From: Scatophagus argus
Taxonomy: Eukaryota > Chordata > Actinopteri > Scatophagidae
Length of the DNA: 64,000 nt
Assembly: GCF_020382885.2 (NCBI RefSeq)
Contig: NC_058493.1
Span: 22,441,499-22,505,498 of the forward strand
Reading direction: 5' to 3'
The position numbers and the translations under genes are program-made. Below are positions 16,226 through 29,400 of this stretch, one piece after another (position 1 is the first letter of the stretch; the number at the start of each line of letters is the position of its first letter). Under the pieces are notes generated by a model that saw nothing but the letters and a program-made list of their open reading frames with translations, ran no database searches and was not told the DNA's origin.

Positions 16226-19200
16226 ATGATGGGGATATACTTACTCTCAGTCATTTTTGCAGGTATCCTCATCATACCATTTGCACTCAAAACGTTTTCC
16301 CCTTTTCTCTGGATGGATGTTCTGTATTTCAGGGATCTACTACGGATTTTAGTCACGTTTGTTTCGAGGCGAAGAAGGAGACCTTTCTTCTTCGTTTTGG
16401 ACCGTTTCTTGGAGCAGACCGCTGCCAATCCCGACAAGCTGTTCATTGTGTTTGAAAATGAGGGCTACTCGTACACTCATACGGACAAAAGGAGTAATAA
16501 AATAGCCAACGCGCTTCAGTCTCATCCCGGCTTCAAAGCTGGGGACACCGTCGCGCTTTTCATGGGGAATGAACCCGCATTCCTGTTTACCTGGCTGGCC
16601 TTGGCTAAATTAGGCTCTCCGGTGTCTCTCCTCAATCCAAACATCCGCAGCAAGTCTCTGCTGCACTGCTTCAACTGCTGCAAGGCCAAAGTGCTCATAG
16701 CTGCCTCAGGTGTGTGCGCCTCAGCTGCTTTTTCTTATGTTTTGTTTCTTTAGAAGAAGAAGAAGTTCACTGAAATCCTGAAAAGACAGTACAGTTGGTA
16801 CTTCCTAATGATGTAAAGAGACTGGAGGAAACTGTCTTGAATGCAAACACAATCATCATTGTGGGGATGGAGGGGTGTGAAGCTTCTATGAAACTGATTG
16901 AGATTCCAGTTTATTTAGTTGGTTTCTGTGCTGAAAATGTATTCATGTGTTTCAGTGTGTGGTTCGACAGGGCTCAGAAGGCATTTCATCTCAAAATTAG
17001 AACAGATTTTAACCAAGTCAGGGATACAAACAGTATTTGTGTTGTCAAAATACTGCGGTGCACATTCTTACTGTCTCCTGAACTCCCATAATTCAGCCTC
17101 AATGCTAATGTGATTCTGGTTTCCAGACTTACAACTAGTGAAAGTGAAGCTTTCACCTTGCATTTTCTGTAAATCTGCATATTTCACTGACAATACTGGG
17201 CCGCTATCTAGGCAGGTGTTTATACTAATATACATCTAGCATGTAGTGGTTCTGATTGTGCTGTATGTCCCTTTCCAGAGCTAAAGGAAGCAGTGGAGGA
17301 TGTGTTGCCTTCACTGACAGAGCAGGGCGTCACCGTCCTCATGATGACCACACACTGTAACACGCCTGGAATTGAGAGCTTCTCTGATAAAGTGGACGAG
17401 GCATCGGACTCCCCGCTCCCTCGATCCCTCAGGTCACACATCACTTTCAAAAGTCCTGCGGTTTACATTTACACCTCTGGAACCACAGGTATTGGAATGG
17501 CTGCGTTTTTCTGTTTTGGTTTTCAGATTCATGTGATAATATGTAACCCAGCACAACATTTTAGCCATACAGGCTCCCTTCAGCTTTCAAGGTTTGTGCT
17601 GCTTGTGTCCTGTTGTGTTTCAGGTCTCCCTAAGGCAGCTGTGGTCAATCAGAACCGCCTTTTAACAGCTCTGGCTGTTTTATCAGCCAACGGTGTCCTC
17701 GCTAGTGACGTCATATACCTCAACCTGCCTCTGTGCCACACAGCTGGATTTATTATAGGCTTTATTGGCTCCATCGAGACAGGTGAGACCAGTTAGACGT
17801 AGCTAAGACAGTCATAACCTCAAACCAAAGGTTTTGTGAGTGCTGTGTGAGATTCCTTGTGGACTGATGAATACTTCATTGTGTAAATAGTGGGTTGTTT
17901 TATACATTGCAGGTTTTGTTAAATAACTCAGTAATATACATGCCATATACTGTTGACCTGTAGTTCATCAAGAGCTGCACCAAAAGCTCTGCTCTGGTTC
18001 GCTATACATTCATCACTGCAGCGTGCTCTGACTTCACATTTTTAAGCAAGGTACAGGTGACACTATCTGAGGCAAGGGGTATTCAGTTGGCTGCCATCTG
18101 CAGGCTCACCACTAGATGCCACACGCTGCATCTTTGGGCTAAATGAACCATTAAAAAGCCTTTTTTTTTTTTTACCTGAAAAAGTTTTGGCGCTACTGTA
18201 CATAATTTTAACTTTACAGATTTGATGGTTAACATGCAGTAATTAATCAGGCAGGCTCCAAATGAGCCCTGAGTATCATGCAACCCCTCACTGGCTTCCC
18301 ACCTGCGATCACTGACAATATTATTTGCTCCTGGAGGTATCACTTGAACCTTAGATCTCTGCAGGTGCCCCCTGTAAAAGTGGCACCCTGTCACGAAACC
18401 TTCATAAGTTTTTCTCACGCAAATATGAGAAGAGTGTTGCCACATTGTGAACTGAAAAGTGATGCCCCTGATCCACCTCCTGCCTCAGCCCCAGCGAAAC
18501 TTGATGAAAGAGCCTTGTGTCAATGTGAACCAGTAATCTGAACAGAGCCTGGTCAGCCCAAACCAGATTACCTCTACTTTCTAACTGCGTCTTTTTAAAT
18601 AGGCTAAGGTTCACAGCACTGTTATATGTCTGGGTAAGCAGCTTGAGTTACACACATAAAGTGCTGCTGTGCAGCACATGCTGTTGAATGGCACTCAGTT
18701 TAATAGTGTTGGCATGAATTTTTGGAAGTAGTCTTACATTCAGTGCACTAATTCATCTTTAATTCTATCAAAAATATGAATCAAATGTTGCAAAACTGAA
18801 GTTCCTGCAATAATAGTGGTAGTAGTGTCTTAATATGAATGGGCATAAGCTGTATCTCTGCTTGTAAGACTCTGTATCTATAGTATTGACCAACACACAC
18901 ACACACACACACACACAAAATCAAACCGAATCAGAATCTGTTGCCTTCACATTTCCACGCTGTGTAGCCCATGATGAAATGTTCGTTTTTGCTGTTCAAT
19001 TTTGAAGGGTCAACCATCATTTTGAAGCGGAAGTTTTCTGCCTCTCAGTTTTGGGATGACTGCAGGAAAAACAATGTGACTGTCATCCAGTACATAGGAG
19101 AGGTGATGCGTTACCTTTGTAGTACACCAAAGGTAAGAGGATTTTTACTGTGTTTATCAGTCATGCAGAGTATCACATCTTCCAGATTAATTTACCACAT

Positions 19201-22200
19201 TTTGTTTTCCTTGTAGCGTGGAAAAGCCTCTGCAGCAGTGCTGATCCTTTGAATGAAGATGTCTTTTGTCAGACAGAATATAATGGCAATTTAATGAGAC
19301 AACTAAAATGCCTGTACTTTAGTCATGTGTGGCTGTAATGGAGCTGTAATGATGTTATACGTAAACCCTTGACAAGCTCATGCAGGATCTTTGGCAGGAC
19401 ACCGTGCGCTTTATGCCTCCTCTGTCGACCATCTTAACCTCGAGGCATCTGCAGAGGCCGAGCACTGTGAACCGGCTGCAGCAAGCTGCCATTGAGTCAC
19501 ATCTAGTCAGAGATAAACTTTCCAAATCTGTATATTCCCGCAGCGCAGCACAGCTGGCTAACCAAAATAGAAATCGTTAAATCTGAACTATCAGGTTCCC
19601 TTCCTCTCCATCATAATCTGTAGGGGTTTGAAGAAACATGAAACATTATGAATACCTGTGAATATCATTTGCTTAAAAATGGACATTTTTTGAAGTACTA
19701 ACTAGACCGATGGTGCACTTTTGAGTTCCCTTAAAGATGCGTCTGCTGTATTTAGGAGTGCCTACATGTATAGCCATTGAGAGTATCTTATTGCATCACA
19801 TGAAGTGCAGTCTCAATTTACAGTGTGACCCTGTAGCAGCAAGAGGAGGTGGTTTGTCTGTATCTGGTCACCTCTAGGAATAGATGCTGGCCTTTACTTA
19901 GGAAGACCATATCGAGTAACTTGGCAGCAAAATCTCCTCGGACGAGTATGTTAATCTAGGGTCACATTTATCTTGGTGAATGGTATTTCTTCGACAGTAT
20001 TTGTATGAATTTTAGAGAGATTAGCATTTTTAAGCCACACGGAAATGTTTTCACTTCTGTCAACTTGTCTCTAATGTCAGATCTTTACATGTAGACAGGA
20101 ATTAGGCATATTTGTCCTAATTAAGAGCCTAATTAGATGACTCGTGTGTCATAAACATATGAGCTTATATACGTGTGTGTGTCTAAAAGTAGTGCATTCT
20201 CACACTTTATAGAAATCTTCTCAAAAAGCTGACTCTGGCTATTGGCACCATCACCACTATTTATTCTGCCTTTGAAGGTTTTTATAGTTAGTCAATTCAG
20301 ATATTTGACTATTTGAATTAAATAATTATCACATTATTCATTTCTTGCCAAATGATTAATCTGATTATTTTCATTTTTATGTGAAAATGCAGAGAGAAAA
20401 TGACAAGCACCATAAAGTAAGACTGGCCATTGGCAACGGTGTGAGAGCGGAGATATGGAGAGAGTTTCTCAGTCGCTTTGGGAACATTCAGGTTCGAGAG
20501 TTTTACGCCTCCACTGAGGGAAATGTGGGATTTGTCAACTACGCAGGAAAAATTGGAGCTATTGGACGAGTCAACTTTTTGCATAAGGTAAGAATGAGAT
20601 CAGAAAACATTTTTGTTTCCTGTTGACGTTGTTTCTGTTGTCATTTATGGACAATTCATTAGTGTGCATAAAATGGAAATACTCAAACAAAGTACCTCAA
20701 ATATGTGCTTAAGTACAGCACTTCAGTTAATGCTGGCCGATTGTCAGGTGAAGCCTTAAGAAGCTTTGAGGCTTGTTTGTGCCTTTGGGGCATCAAACCC
20801 AGCAAGCACAGTGACATCTGGTGGCCGTCCAAGAGGATTGCGTGTTATTAAAGATGCATACTGTTGTTCAGAAGTGCCGCTTTAAGTATAGATGTTATTG
20901 TGCTGCAAGGTACAAACTGCAAACCATGTGATGTTATTTGAGACTGATATTCAGTAAATATTAAATATTACTTTTATGTGGTATCAAAAGGAAATGTTCT
21001 CATAGTCATTATTTTTCTTTCAAATCTACATCCCCACATTTTTCAGTTATTCCCCTCTCCTCTCATAACACTATAGTGCCACACACATCAGCTTCACAGT
21101 AAAACTTTCAAAATCGTCAAACTGAACGTATCACTTTCCAAAGAACAAGTGATGTTTGAAGTTTCAGACGTCATCAGTCACATGATTTTCTTTGTTTGAC
21201 AGTAGCTCTGGTACAATGTATTGAAACAGGGTGTCTCACGGGAGTGAAACGAGCTTCAGAGCTTCAGAGATCATCCGCACATCTCAATTAAACACGCTTC
21301 ATTACAGTCCAGCACTAATAAATAATATGTGAATTCTATGTATTGGTTTTGGTTTTGGATTATGCTGCATGGTGTAAAGGTGTGTTGGGCACTTAATGCA
21401 ATACTGGTGTCTTTACCTCCTCCTGTAGAAGCTGTTTCCCTACACTCTGATTCGATATGACACAGAGCGGGATGAACCAGTCCGAGATGCTAACGGCCTC
21501 TGCATGGAGGCAGCCAAAGGTGAAGAAGCTTGTGCAAACTGCATCACAGACTTTCAGTCTCGTATCATCGCACTTAACGTAGATTATTTAACACACAGTG
21601 GCTCTCAGTACTACATCTTAAGTGCAGGGACTATTTACCAACCAAGTCAGGACCTCCCTGTGGTGGAGCAAGGAGTCTATTGATAGACCACAGCAATAAC
21701 AGACGTGTCTCTCGCTGCTTTGTTTTTAAGGTGAGACGGGACTGCTGGTGTCGAAGATCACAGACATTGCTCCTTTTGTTGGCTATGCGCACAATGAAGA
21801 ACAAACAGAGAGGAAAAGACTCCGCAATGTTCTCAAGAACGGAGATCTTTACTTCAACAGCGGAGACCTAATGAGGATCGATAACGACAACTTCCTGTAC
21901 TTTCAGGATCGTGTAGGGGACACATTCAGGTACACAAGTCCTGCGCATATTGATAATTGTTTATCATTTTGTGCTGCAATATATATATATGTTATAAAAC
22001 TGAAATAAAAGAGACTTGAATGCATCACAACACATAAGAAGGACAGATATAAGGTGAGGAAGAGTGAGAAACGTCATGTTGGCTTCAGTTTCTGTAGAAT
22101 CGATCTCTTCCCTCATTGATTTATGTGCAAGAGATTTAAAAGAGACTCGGCCTCTCTTAGAGTAAATTCTGACGAAGAAAAAGTTCTTTATTCTGTTTGA

Positions 22201-23272
22201 GTAAAAGATCAAATAAAACGGTTATATTTTCATGAATAGCCTGTTGCTATCTGACACACAGTGCATGATTATTATACAACACTCAGCTTTAAAAGAATGT
22301 TTTCTTCTTGCCCACAGCAATATTGGTTATGCAGAATACATATTTAAGACTTACTATTGACCACTGAGTGCAAATTTTAAGAAGTGCTGCAACACTATAT
22401 TTCCCTGTATGTTCTACACCAAGCTCTTTTAGAAAAACTTTCTCAATTTCTCACAGTTACAGACCTGTGAAATAATTTGTTTTTGATTTTATTAAAAAAA
22501 AAAAAACAAAACAAAACAGGTGGAAAGGGGAGAACGTGGCAACAACCGAGGTGTCTGACATCCTGACGATCTGTGATTGTCTCAAAGAAGCCAACGTTTA
22601 CGGAGTCAAAGTGCCAGGTGATGGTCATTTCCTCTGTACATTTCACCTCACGGTATGTTTATGTATAAGTATGTATAAGAATATCATGACTTCCAAATGG
22701 CAGAACAGTGAAGGGAGACATTGATTGATGTGGTCATGAATTAGTTAATGATGAAAAGTGCTTGATCTGTTTCAATTTCTTTCCGGCAATGTAGGGCATG
22801 AGGGGCGAGTAGGAATGGCTGCCGTCACTGTGCAGGAAGGTGCTCAGTTTGATGGAAGTAAAATATACAGTCATGTGGTTAATTACCTGCCCTCGTATGC
22901 CAGACCTCGCTTTATAAGGATACAGGTAAATTTATTTTCTCGCACACTTTACTGCATTGTTCTGTTCATTAAAAAAAGAAATAACAAAGACTGTGATCAG
23001 TGTTTATTCCCATCATGTTAGCATGTGATCAAAAGCACTTGATGATATTCTGATACAGTATCTGAGGGAGTAATTTGTGTTTTTCTTCTATTCAGAATGC
23101 AGTGGAGTTGACAGGGACTTTTAAGCAAATGAAGGTGAAGTTAGTGAAGGAGGGTTTTGAACCAGGACCTATCCAGGACCCTCTTTACATCCTTGATGAT
23201 CACAGGAAGAGCTACATCCCGCTGACGGCTCAGGTCTACAACTGCCTCATGTCAGGAAACGTCAAACTATGA
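16226..23272 (+). CDS. slc27a2: Very-long-chain acyl-CoA synthetase (FATP2), tandem copy 1
   Basis: Activates long and very-long-chain fatty acids to acyl-CoA at the ER and peroxisome and promotes their uptake. Ten coding exons: 16226-16709, 17279-17488, 17624-17782, 19008-19132, 20393-20587, 21429-21519, 21731-21929, 22520-22617, 22795-22925, 23096-23272; 622 aa (human 620). Residues 3-25 form an N-terminal membrane segment. The AMP-binding signature [14 protein letters not shown] begins at about residue 224, and the FATP-family motif [15 protein letters not shown] lies at about 485-499. The ATG exon is preceded at 16,200 by a strong pyrimidine tract plus AG, so a separate 5' non-coding exon is likely; a second ATG follows directly. 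Unlike copy 2 and human, it has LNPNIR where they have LNYNIR, and LPLCHTAGF where copy 2 has LPLYHSAGF. The C-terminus is NVKL. Confidence 0.93.
18893..18917. repeat. (AC)n microsatellite
   Basis: AC dinucleotide run in intron 3 of slc27a2 copy 1, about 90 bases before exon 4. Confidence 0.95.
20650..20740. repeat. AAGTACT-type repeat fragment
   Basis: Short fragment (AAATACTCAAACAAAGTACCTC and a following TTAAGTACAGCACTTCAGTT) of the dispersed family best seen at 8975-9500. It lies in intron 5 of slc27a2 copy 1. Confidence 0.4.
20745..21310. repeat. Possible diverged DNA element in slc27a2 intron 5
   Basis: Between a left block rich in GAAGC/GAGGCTT (20,749-20,775) and a right block rich in GAGCTTCAGAGCTTCAGAG (21,250-21,270), the sequence differs in texture from the surrounding intron. 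It also carries GACATCTGGTGG (20,813-20,824), a phrase recurrent in fish repeats. No clear terminal inverted repeat or target duplication could be set, so this is tentative. Confidence 0.25.
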
Positions 23273-23729
23273 GTCGAACTTAGTGTTGACTAATTGCGCA
23301 GCCTGCATTGGAACTTTTAATAATGAATTTCCAGCTCTGTGAATGAATACATTTTTTAATACTTTTTATCAATGCCTTTGTTAAAGGACGTAGATGGGAA
23401 TCAGAAATGTGGGATTCATTTTAAAGAATCATATCAAGCGCTGAAGTCGGCCTGAGGAGGAGGAAATCTGATAGATAGTAATAATATATTAAACAGCAAG
23501 TAATAATATAAATAGTATACTTTTTCCTAACATGATTACTGCTTTTCATTAAGAGGACAGCTGCTTTTATTTTATTCAGTCTAATGATGATGTCGCAAAG
23601 TGTTAACAGAATACTTTGCTTTTAGGAAAGATATGAGCAGCACGTAACTTATAAGAGTTGGAACACGGTCTAATGTAAAACTCTATAGTTATGTGCCAAT
23701 ATCTGTAAATATAAATGATTTCCCAGAGA

Positions 23730-23735
23730 ATTAAA
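23730..23735 (+). terminator. slc27a2: Poly(A) signal of slc27a2 copy 1
   Basis: ATTAAA about 460 bases past the stop codon, followed within 30 bases by a GT-rich stretch. A plausible 3' end. Confidence 0.45.
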
Positions 23736-23759
23736 GTGATTCTTACTGTAAAAACCAGA

Positions 23760-26440
23760 CCTGTGTTTCACATGCATCTCTGATTTTACTCACCACAACA
23801 AGACAAGTTTCAGGCACCACAGGTCACAAGGTGGAGACAAACTCACATGCAGCCAGAGTCCCCGTCCTCGGTGTAGCTGGGATGTGCTGTACAGCGTTAC
23901 GAAATGCTGACAGACTTTGACTGCAGGGATTTGCTCCCATTGAGCCACTATAACATTGGTGTGTTCCTACACTGATGCGGTATTAGCTTGACTCTGCGTT
24001 CTTTCAGAGCAAACTGGAAAACCTTCTTTATCGATGATGGCTTTGTTATGTTCTGCTGATCTGTGTGCCAAACGATCTAAATTGGCAGCAACACCAAAAG
24101 TACACACAAATACGTGAACAGGGCTGTCGACACATTAACCTTCACTGTGTATGCTTTTCTGTTTATTATGCAATTACATGGACAGCATATCTGTTCACCC
24201 CCCTGCCGTGTGTAATCGTTTCAGATGTCTATGAGTTAATGTTCAAATGACCAGTACCAGACCGGATGTTTGTTGTTGTTTTTTTATTAAGTTTTGCAGG
24301 ACTTAGCCTTGTAATGGAGCATTTTTACCTTGCTCAAGTGGTACTTTTACTTAAGGGATGTGAGACAGCAGATTTCTTTCAGGGCAACAAAGTCCCTGCT
24401 GTTAAAGCTTAAATGATACTTTCAAGATCAGTCATTTACACGCAAGTTCAAATGTCACCATTTTACTCTGTAAACATTGACAAAATGATCTCGGTAAGTC
24501 ATGTTCAAACAAATGTTTCCACAAGCCAGTCATGACAGACAACAAGAACGCAGTGTTGTTCCATGGGCCCTGGCTGAAATGTGAAACCTTTGAATCCATC
24601 TTGGAATTCACAAAAAATGCATCTGATTTATTAACGCAGCAAAAGTCAGCAAACTTGTTTTTTACTCGTTTACTGTCTTCTCTGAACAGTCCCACAAAGG
24701 ATTGCTGTTGGGCAGCAGGTCCGTTTGATCGACAAGCTGTCCATTTAGTCGAACAGTCGATGGCGAAACAATAAGAGCAAAACAGCACAGAAACAAAGAA
24801 GAAAAGTTTGAAAACGGTAGCCCCCCTCCCCCTCCAACGATCGCCCCACAGTTTTCCATCAGAACAAACGTGTTTGCGGTTAATCTGAGGGATTTGAACT
24901 CGCAGGTGGAAGATGATATACAGTTTTATTGTTCTTCAAACGCTGCTTGAATGGACACCAGTTGCGGGTTCTCCGTGGCTCTCTGAAAAAAAAAAAAATA
25001 ATGCTCAAACAGCAAGATAGAGAGTTCAAACAAACACGTCGACATCTCACTGTGACCCCAGAAAATGGAATTCACACCGAATTCAGTTTGACAATAAAAG
25101 CATGTCTCGTTAGCGAAACACGAGTTGACTTTTATTATGAAGTGGTCACCGGAAACGCAATGTGTATGTTACTGAGAGTGTGATTCGATGATTTGTTATC
25201 GGTCAACGAGAACACGGGCACAAGAAGACATCGCTCCTCTCCGCTCTTATTTTTTTAGTGCCGCAAATCTGAAGTATTACAGGCAGTAGCAGAACAAGAA
25301 GGAGCTGCCATAGTGAGCTGTCAGCTGACACATCCAGTTTCTCAGCCGGGTAACACACTGCTTTCACTGAGCCCTGCAACAAACACGTCGTGTGCAATTA
25401 AAATCACAGCGTGGTTACTAACAGAGTGATGGACAAAGGCCGACAACTGCTGGACTAATGTATTAATATGGTTAATTTTGCTGCATCCGTAATTGTGGTA
25501 TCCATAATATAAATCCCACTTGCTATTCCCACCAGTAACCACAGGTGGGCTGTAACTTCAATCCTCACTGTGTGCTTAATTAGCGTTTAAAAGCTATTAT
25601 TATTATTATGATTATGATTATTAATATTAATATTAAATTTCATGTCAATCGTGTTTTGGCAACACCTCAATAAAGGGTCTTAAACTGGGGAAATATTGTA
25701 ATATTACTGTTTTTAAAGGGGGCGGTGGAGGACAAAAATTTTGGGCGCATGCGTACTTCTAAAATGGTCTAAAACTGAAGCAAAAAGTACATAAATAGTT
25801 TATGCGTCCATGTATGTTTCACACATATAGTTATAGATGTGACGTATATAGGGTATTAAATGTAAATATTGCTATTTCTTCTTCTTTTCCTGTAGTTATT
25901 TGTGTTTGTTTATCTACATTTTCCATTTTCTGGTTTTAAAATCTGGTCCAATTGAATTTGTAGTTGAATAGCCTTGGTCTAGAACTGAGTTCTGCTTAGC
26001 ACTGCAGGGGATACTTATGAAAAATGTGTTTCAGTGGGCGTACGATAGCCGTATGCATTGTAAGGTGAGATTCAAAACGGTGTGAGAAATAAATATTGTA
26101 TCAAGCTTCGTATCCCCCCACCCCAATCTAGTCACTGGTTGGAGGTTTGAATTAATTATTTTTGGCAACATTTAGAGTAGAAATCCTGGTTTTGGCAGCA
26201 TTCACTGCAGGGCAAGAGAGGTTCTGTTCTGATAACGCAAAGGTAAAACAGCATTGCCAGAGTGAGCAATAGTAGCATTTCACAGACTATTGGCAGCAGT
26301 TGGATAATCAGGTTTCACCAGGGACACTACAGGCTCTTTTGTTACACACCCGGTGAAAATAGTTCAAAGTTCAATAGGCGTACCTGAACAGGCCTGTTTT
26401 CAGCTGTTCTATACTGCTGAACCGCTCAGGACTCTTTTAG
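23760..26440. other. Spacer between the two slc27a2 copies
   Basis: 2.7 kb without recognisable coding exons. It contains an AAGTACT-type repeat fragment at 24,290-24,375, trinucleotide ATT/TTA stretches near 25,590-25,640, and unexplained unique sequence. The promoter of copy 2 should lie in its last few hundred bases. The 118-aa minus-strand frame at 24,432-24,788 has no homology that I recognise. Confidence 0.5.
24290..24375. repeat. AAGTACT-type repeat fragment
   Basis: TTGTAATGGAGCATTTTTAC and GGTACTTTTACTTAAGGGAT are characteristic of the family seen at 8975-9500. It lies between the two slc27a2 genes. Confidence 0.45.
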
Positions 26441-26462
26441 CAGCAGGACTGACACGATTATA

Positions 26463-29400
26463 ATGTTTGCATATGTTCTGTATACCGCTCTTGCGGGTTT
26501 GGCAATTTTGCCATTGTTGCTTTATTTTAAAAACCCTTATTTTTTGAAAGATTTAAGTTACGCAATTACTGCAATTCAAATTGGCATGAAGCTGAATAAA
26601 TTCAGCAAACAGAAACCGCTTTACAGTATATTGGATTGTTTTCTGGACAAGGCGGCAAGGCAGCCACATAAACCGTTTTTACTGTTCGAGGAAAGCTCCT
26701 ACACTTACAGCCAAGCTGACAAGGAAAGCAACAGAGTTGCCAGGGCTTTGTCCATGCATGCTCACCTGAAGGAGGGCGATACGGTGGCCCTATTCCTGGG
26801 CAATGAGCCACAGTTTGTATGGATGTGGCTTGCACTGGCCAAGTTGGGATGCGTAGCTTCTCTGCTGAACTACAACATAAGATCCAAGTCTTTGCTGCAC
26901 TGCTTCTCCTGCTGTGAAGCCAAAGTCCTGGTTGCTGGTGCTGGTAAGCTGGGAAACTAAGACTGAGATAGACTGTCATGCTGTATGTGATTATGAAATT
27001 CATTTATTTGTTTGTCTAGTGTTGTATAAAGGAATATAAGGTGTCAATGGTTTTCCTCCCTCTCTAAATAATTATTGTCTCCAAAACCTGCATGTAAACT
27101 AAAGACATCAGTTCATGAACGTTTGTTCAAATTACAGGAATTAAACTGACCTCTTCATTAATAAATGATAAATAATGTTAAATGTGTACCACCCTGAGAC
27201 TATGTTCTTTGCATGGTGTTGGGTGTTTCTTTTGACTTAGCATGAAGAAACAAATCCGCTACATTCTGAAAAAGTGACTCATACAAGGCAATTTAGGTGA
27301 AAGGGCTGAAGCAAGGCGTCTGGACTTGTGAAGATTAAATGTGATACGATAGTTAATTTTCACAAGTCCAGATTGAATGACCTGGATGACTGAGAATCTT
27401 CACAGACATGAGGCAATTTAGGGTTGAAAAATCAACTCTTTTCATGCTCTCTGACCTGGCAAATACATGTGGCTTTTCTGCTCCTGGTTTATTTGAGGAC
27501 TTCTCTAAGACACAACAGTGCTCAGCAATGCTGGGGTTATTGAACTTTTGAACTTTTTTACAAATATTACATTTCATTTTTGCCAATAGATCCTCAGAAA
27601 TCCTACAGACTGGGTCCTTGAACTACGTTTTCAAAAGAAATGAGCAAATTACGTAAACAATGGCAACAATTACAAACCATTTAATGGTGACATTGTTTCC
27701 AAATTATCTCAAGCACATTTCTGTCCTGCTGTTATTTAGTTTCAGTTGTAGAACAATGCTGAATTTGATCTTCATTGGCTTTATTCCCATGATTGTCTAC
27801 ACCTGGGTGAAACACTGTTCTCCCATTTTTATTGTCCCTGCTTTGACGTCCCTGAAGCCTCCAATAGCTCTCGTTTGCATGTCTCTCTCAGACTTGCGAG
27901 GGGCTGTGGAGGAGGTGTTGCCCACGCTGATTCAGCAGGGCGTCCGTGTCTTCATCCTCAGTGAAGACTGTGATGTGGAGGGCATTGAAAGCCTCTCTGA
28001 TAAGATTCAGCAGGCCTCAGACCAGCCTCTGTCACCTCAGCTGAGGGCCAACGTCACCATTAAGAGTCCTGCACTGTACATCTACACCTCAGGAACCACA
28101 GGTAACGTGACCTTGACCTCTTTGTTTATGTTTTTAGTGTGCAGGCCTTGTGTGACGGACAATAAAGAATAAAATGATGTTATCTTTAGGACTTCCTAAG
28201 GCAGCTGTAATTAACCATGAGAGGCTGTGGATGGCCTCTTTTCTTCAGTCTGTTGCTGGCACCCGCTCAGACGATATCATCTACGTATACCTGCCTCTTT
28301 ACCACAGTGCTGGCTTTCTGATGGGGCTTTGTGGAGCCATAGAGAAAGGTAATTTATGGTATCATAAAACTACAAACCATGATTTCCAGGCTGCATTTTG
28401 AGTTCACTCAAGGTCATGCAGGTATACAACCTCAAATAACAGAGAGTTTGGCCCTGGTCACCACTATTTGTATTTCAAAGTCCTCAGGGTCATACATAGT
28501 TTACGACAGTGACTGAACTTTTAATATTGAGATAGTATTGTTGAGCCTACTGTTGTGAGTACTGTTGTGTCTCTTCGTTTCTAGGTATCACTGTCGTTTT
28601 AAGACGTAAATTCTCTGCTTCCCACTTCTGGAATGACTGTAGAAAGTACAATGTGACTGTCATTCAGTACATAGGAGAAATTATGCGCTACCTCTGCAAC
28701 ACACCGCAGGTAAAGCCCAGGATAAAATCACAAATGGCTGCTTATATTGTTTAAACATTATTACTGACGACATTGATACATTTATATAAAACTTAAATAG
28801 TTTTTCGTGACATTTGCATGATCAGCTAACAGCACTCAGAAGACACTGATAAACCTAGTGTTCCCTTCTCTCCAGAGAGACAATGAGAAAGATCATAAAG
28901 TCCGACTGGCTGTGGGGAACGGGATTAGACCTGACGCCTGGGCTGATTTCCTGAAGCGATTTGGAGACATTCAAATCTGTGAATGCTATGGAGCAACAGA
29001 AGGAAATGTTGGCTTTGTCAACTATGTTGGCAAAGTTGGAGCTATTGGCAAGGAGCATTTTCTCCATAAGGTAAGATGTTAGGGTTCGCCCCTCATGCGT
29101 ATTGAAAGTTTCAGTCAGGATAAACTTTTACAGGTGCTAATTGAATCATTACAATATAAAGAATATACAGGCAGATGTAGTTTGAGTCTAAATGACCAGA
29201 TCTTACTTAATTCTTTTCTATATGCTTAATTTTTTTAACTGTTTTTCAGATGGGATGCCCGTATGCCCTCATAAGATATGACACAGAGAAAGAGGAGCCA
29301 GTCAGAGACTCCAGAGGATTTTGTATTGAAGTGCCCAGAGGTGAGCCAGGCTCCACCAAAAACATGGCTCTCTATTTATTTTATTTTTATTTTATGTTTT

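Noticed and set aside
24432-24788. 118-aa minus-strand frame between the slc27a2 copies
   Set aside because: No homology, no splice context, and overlapping open frames on the other strand suggest chance.
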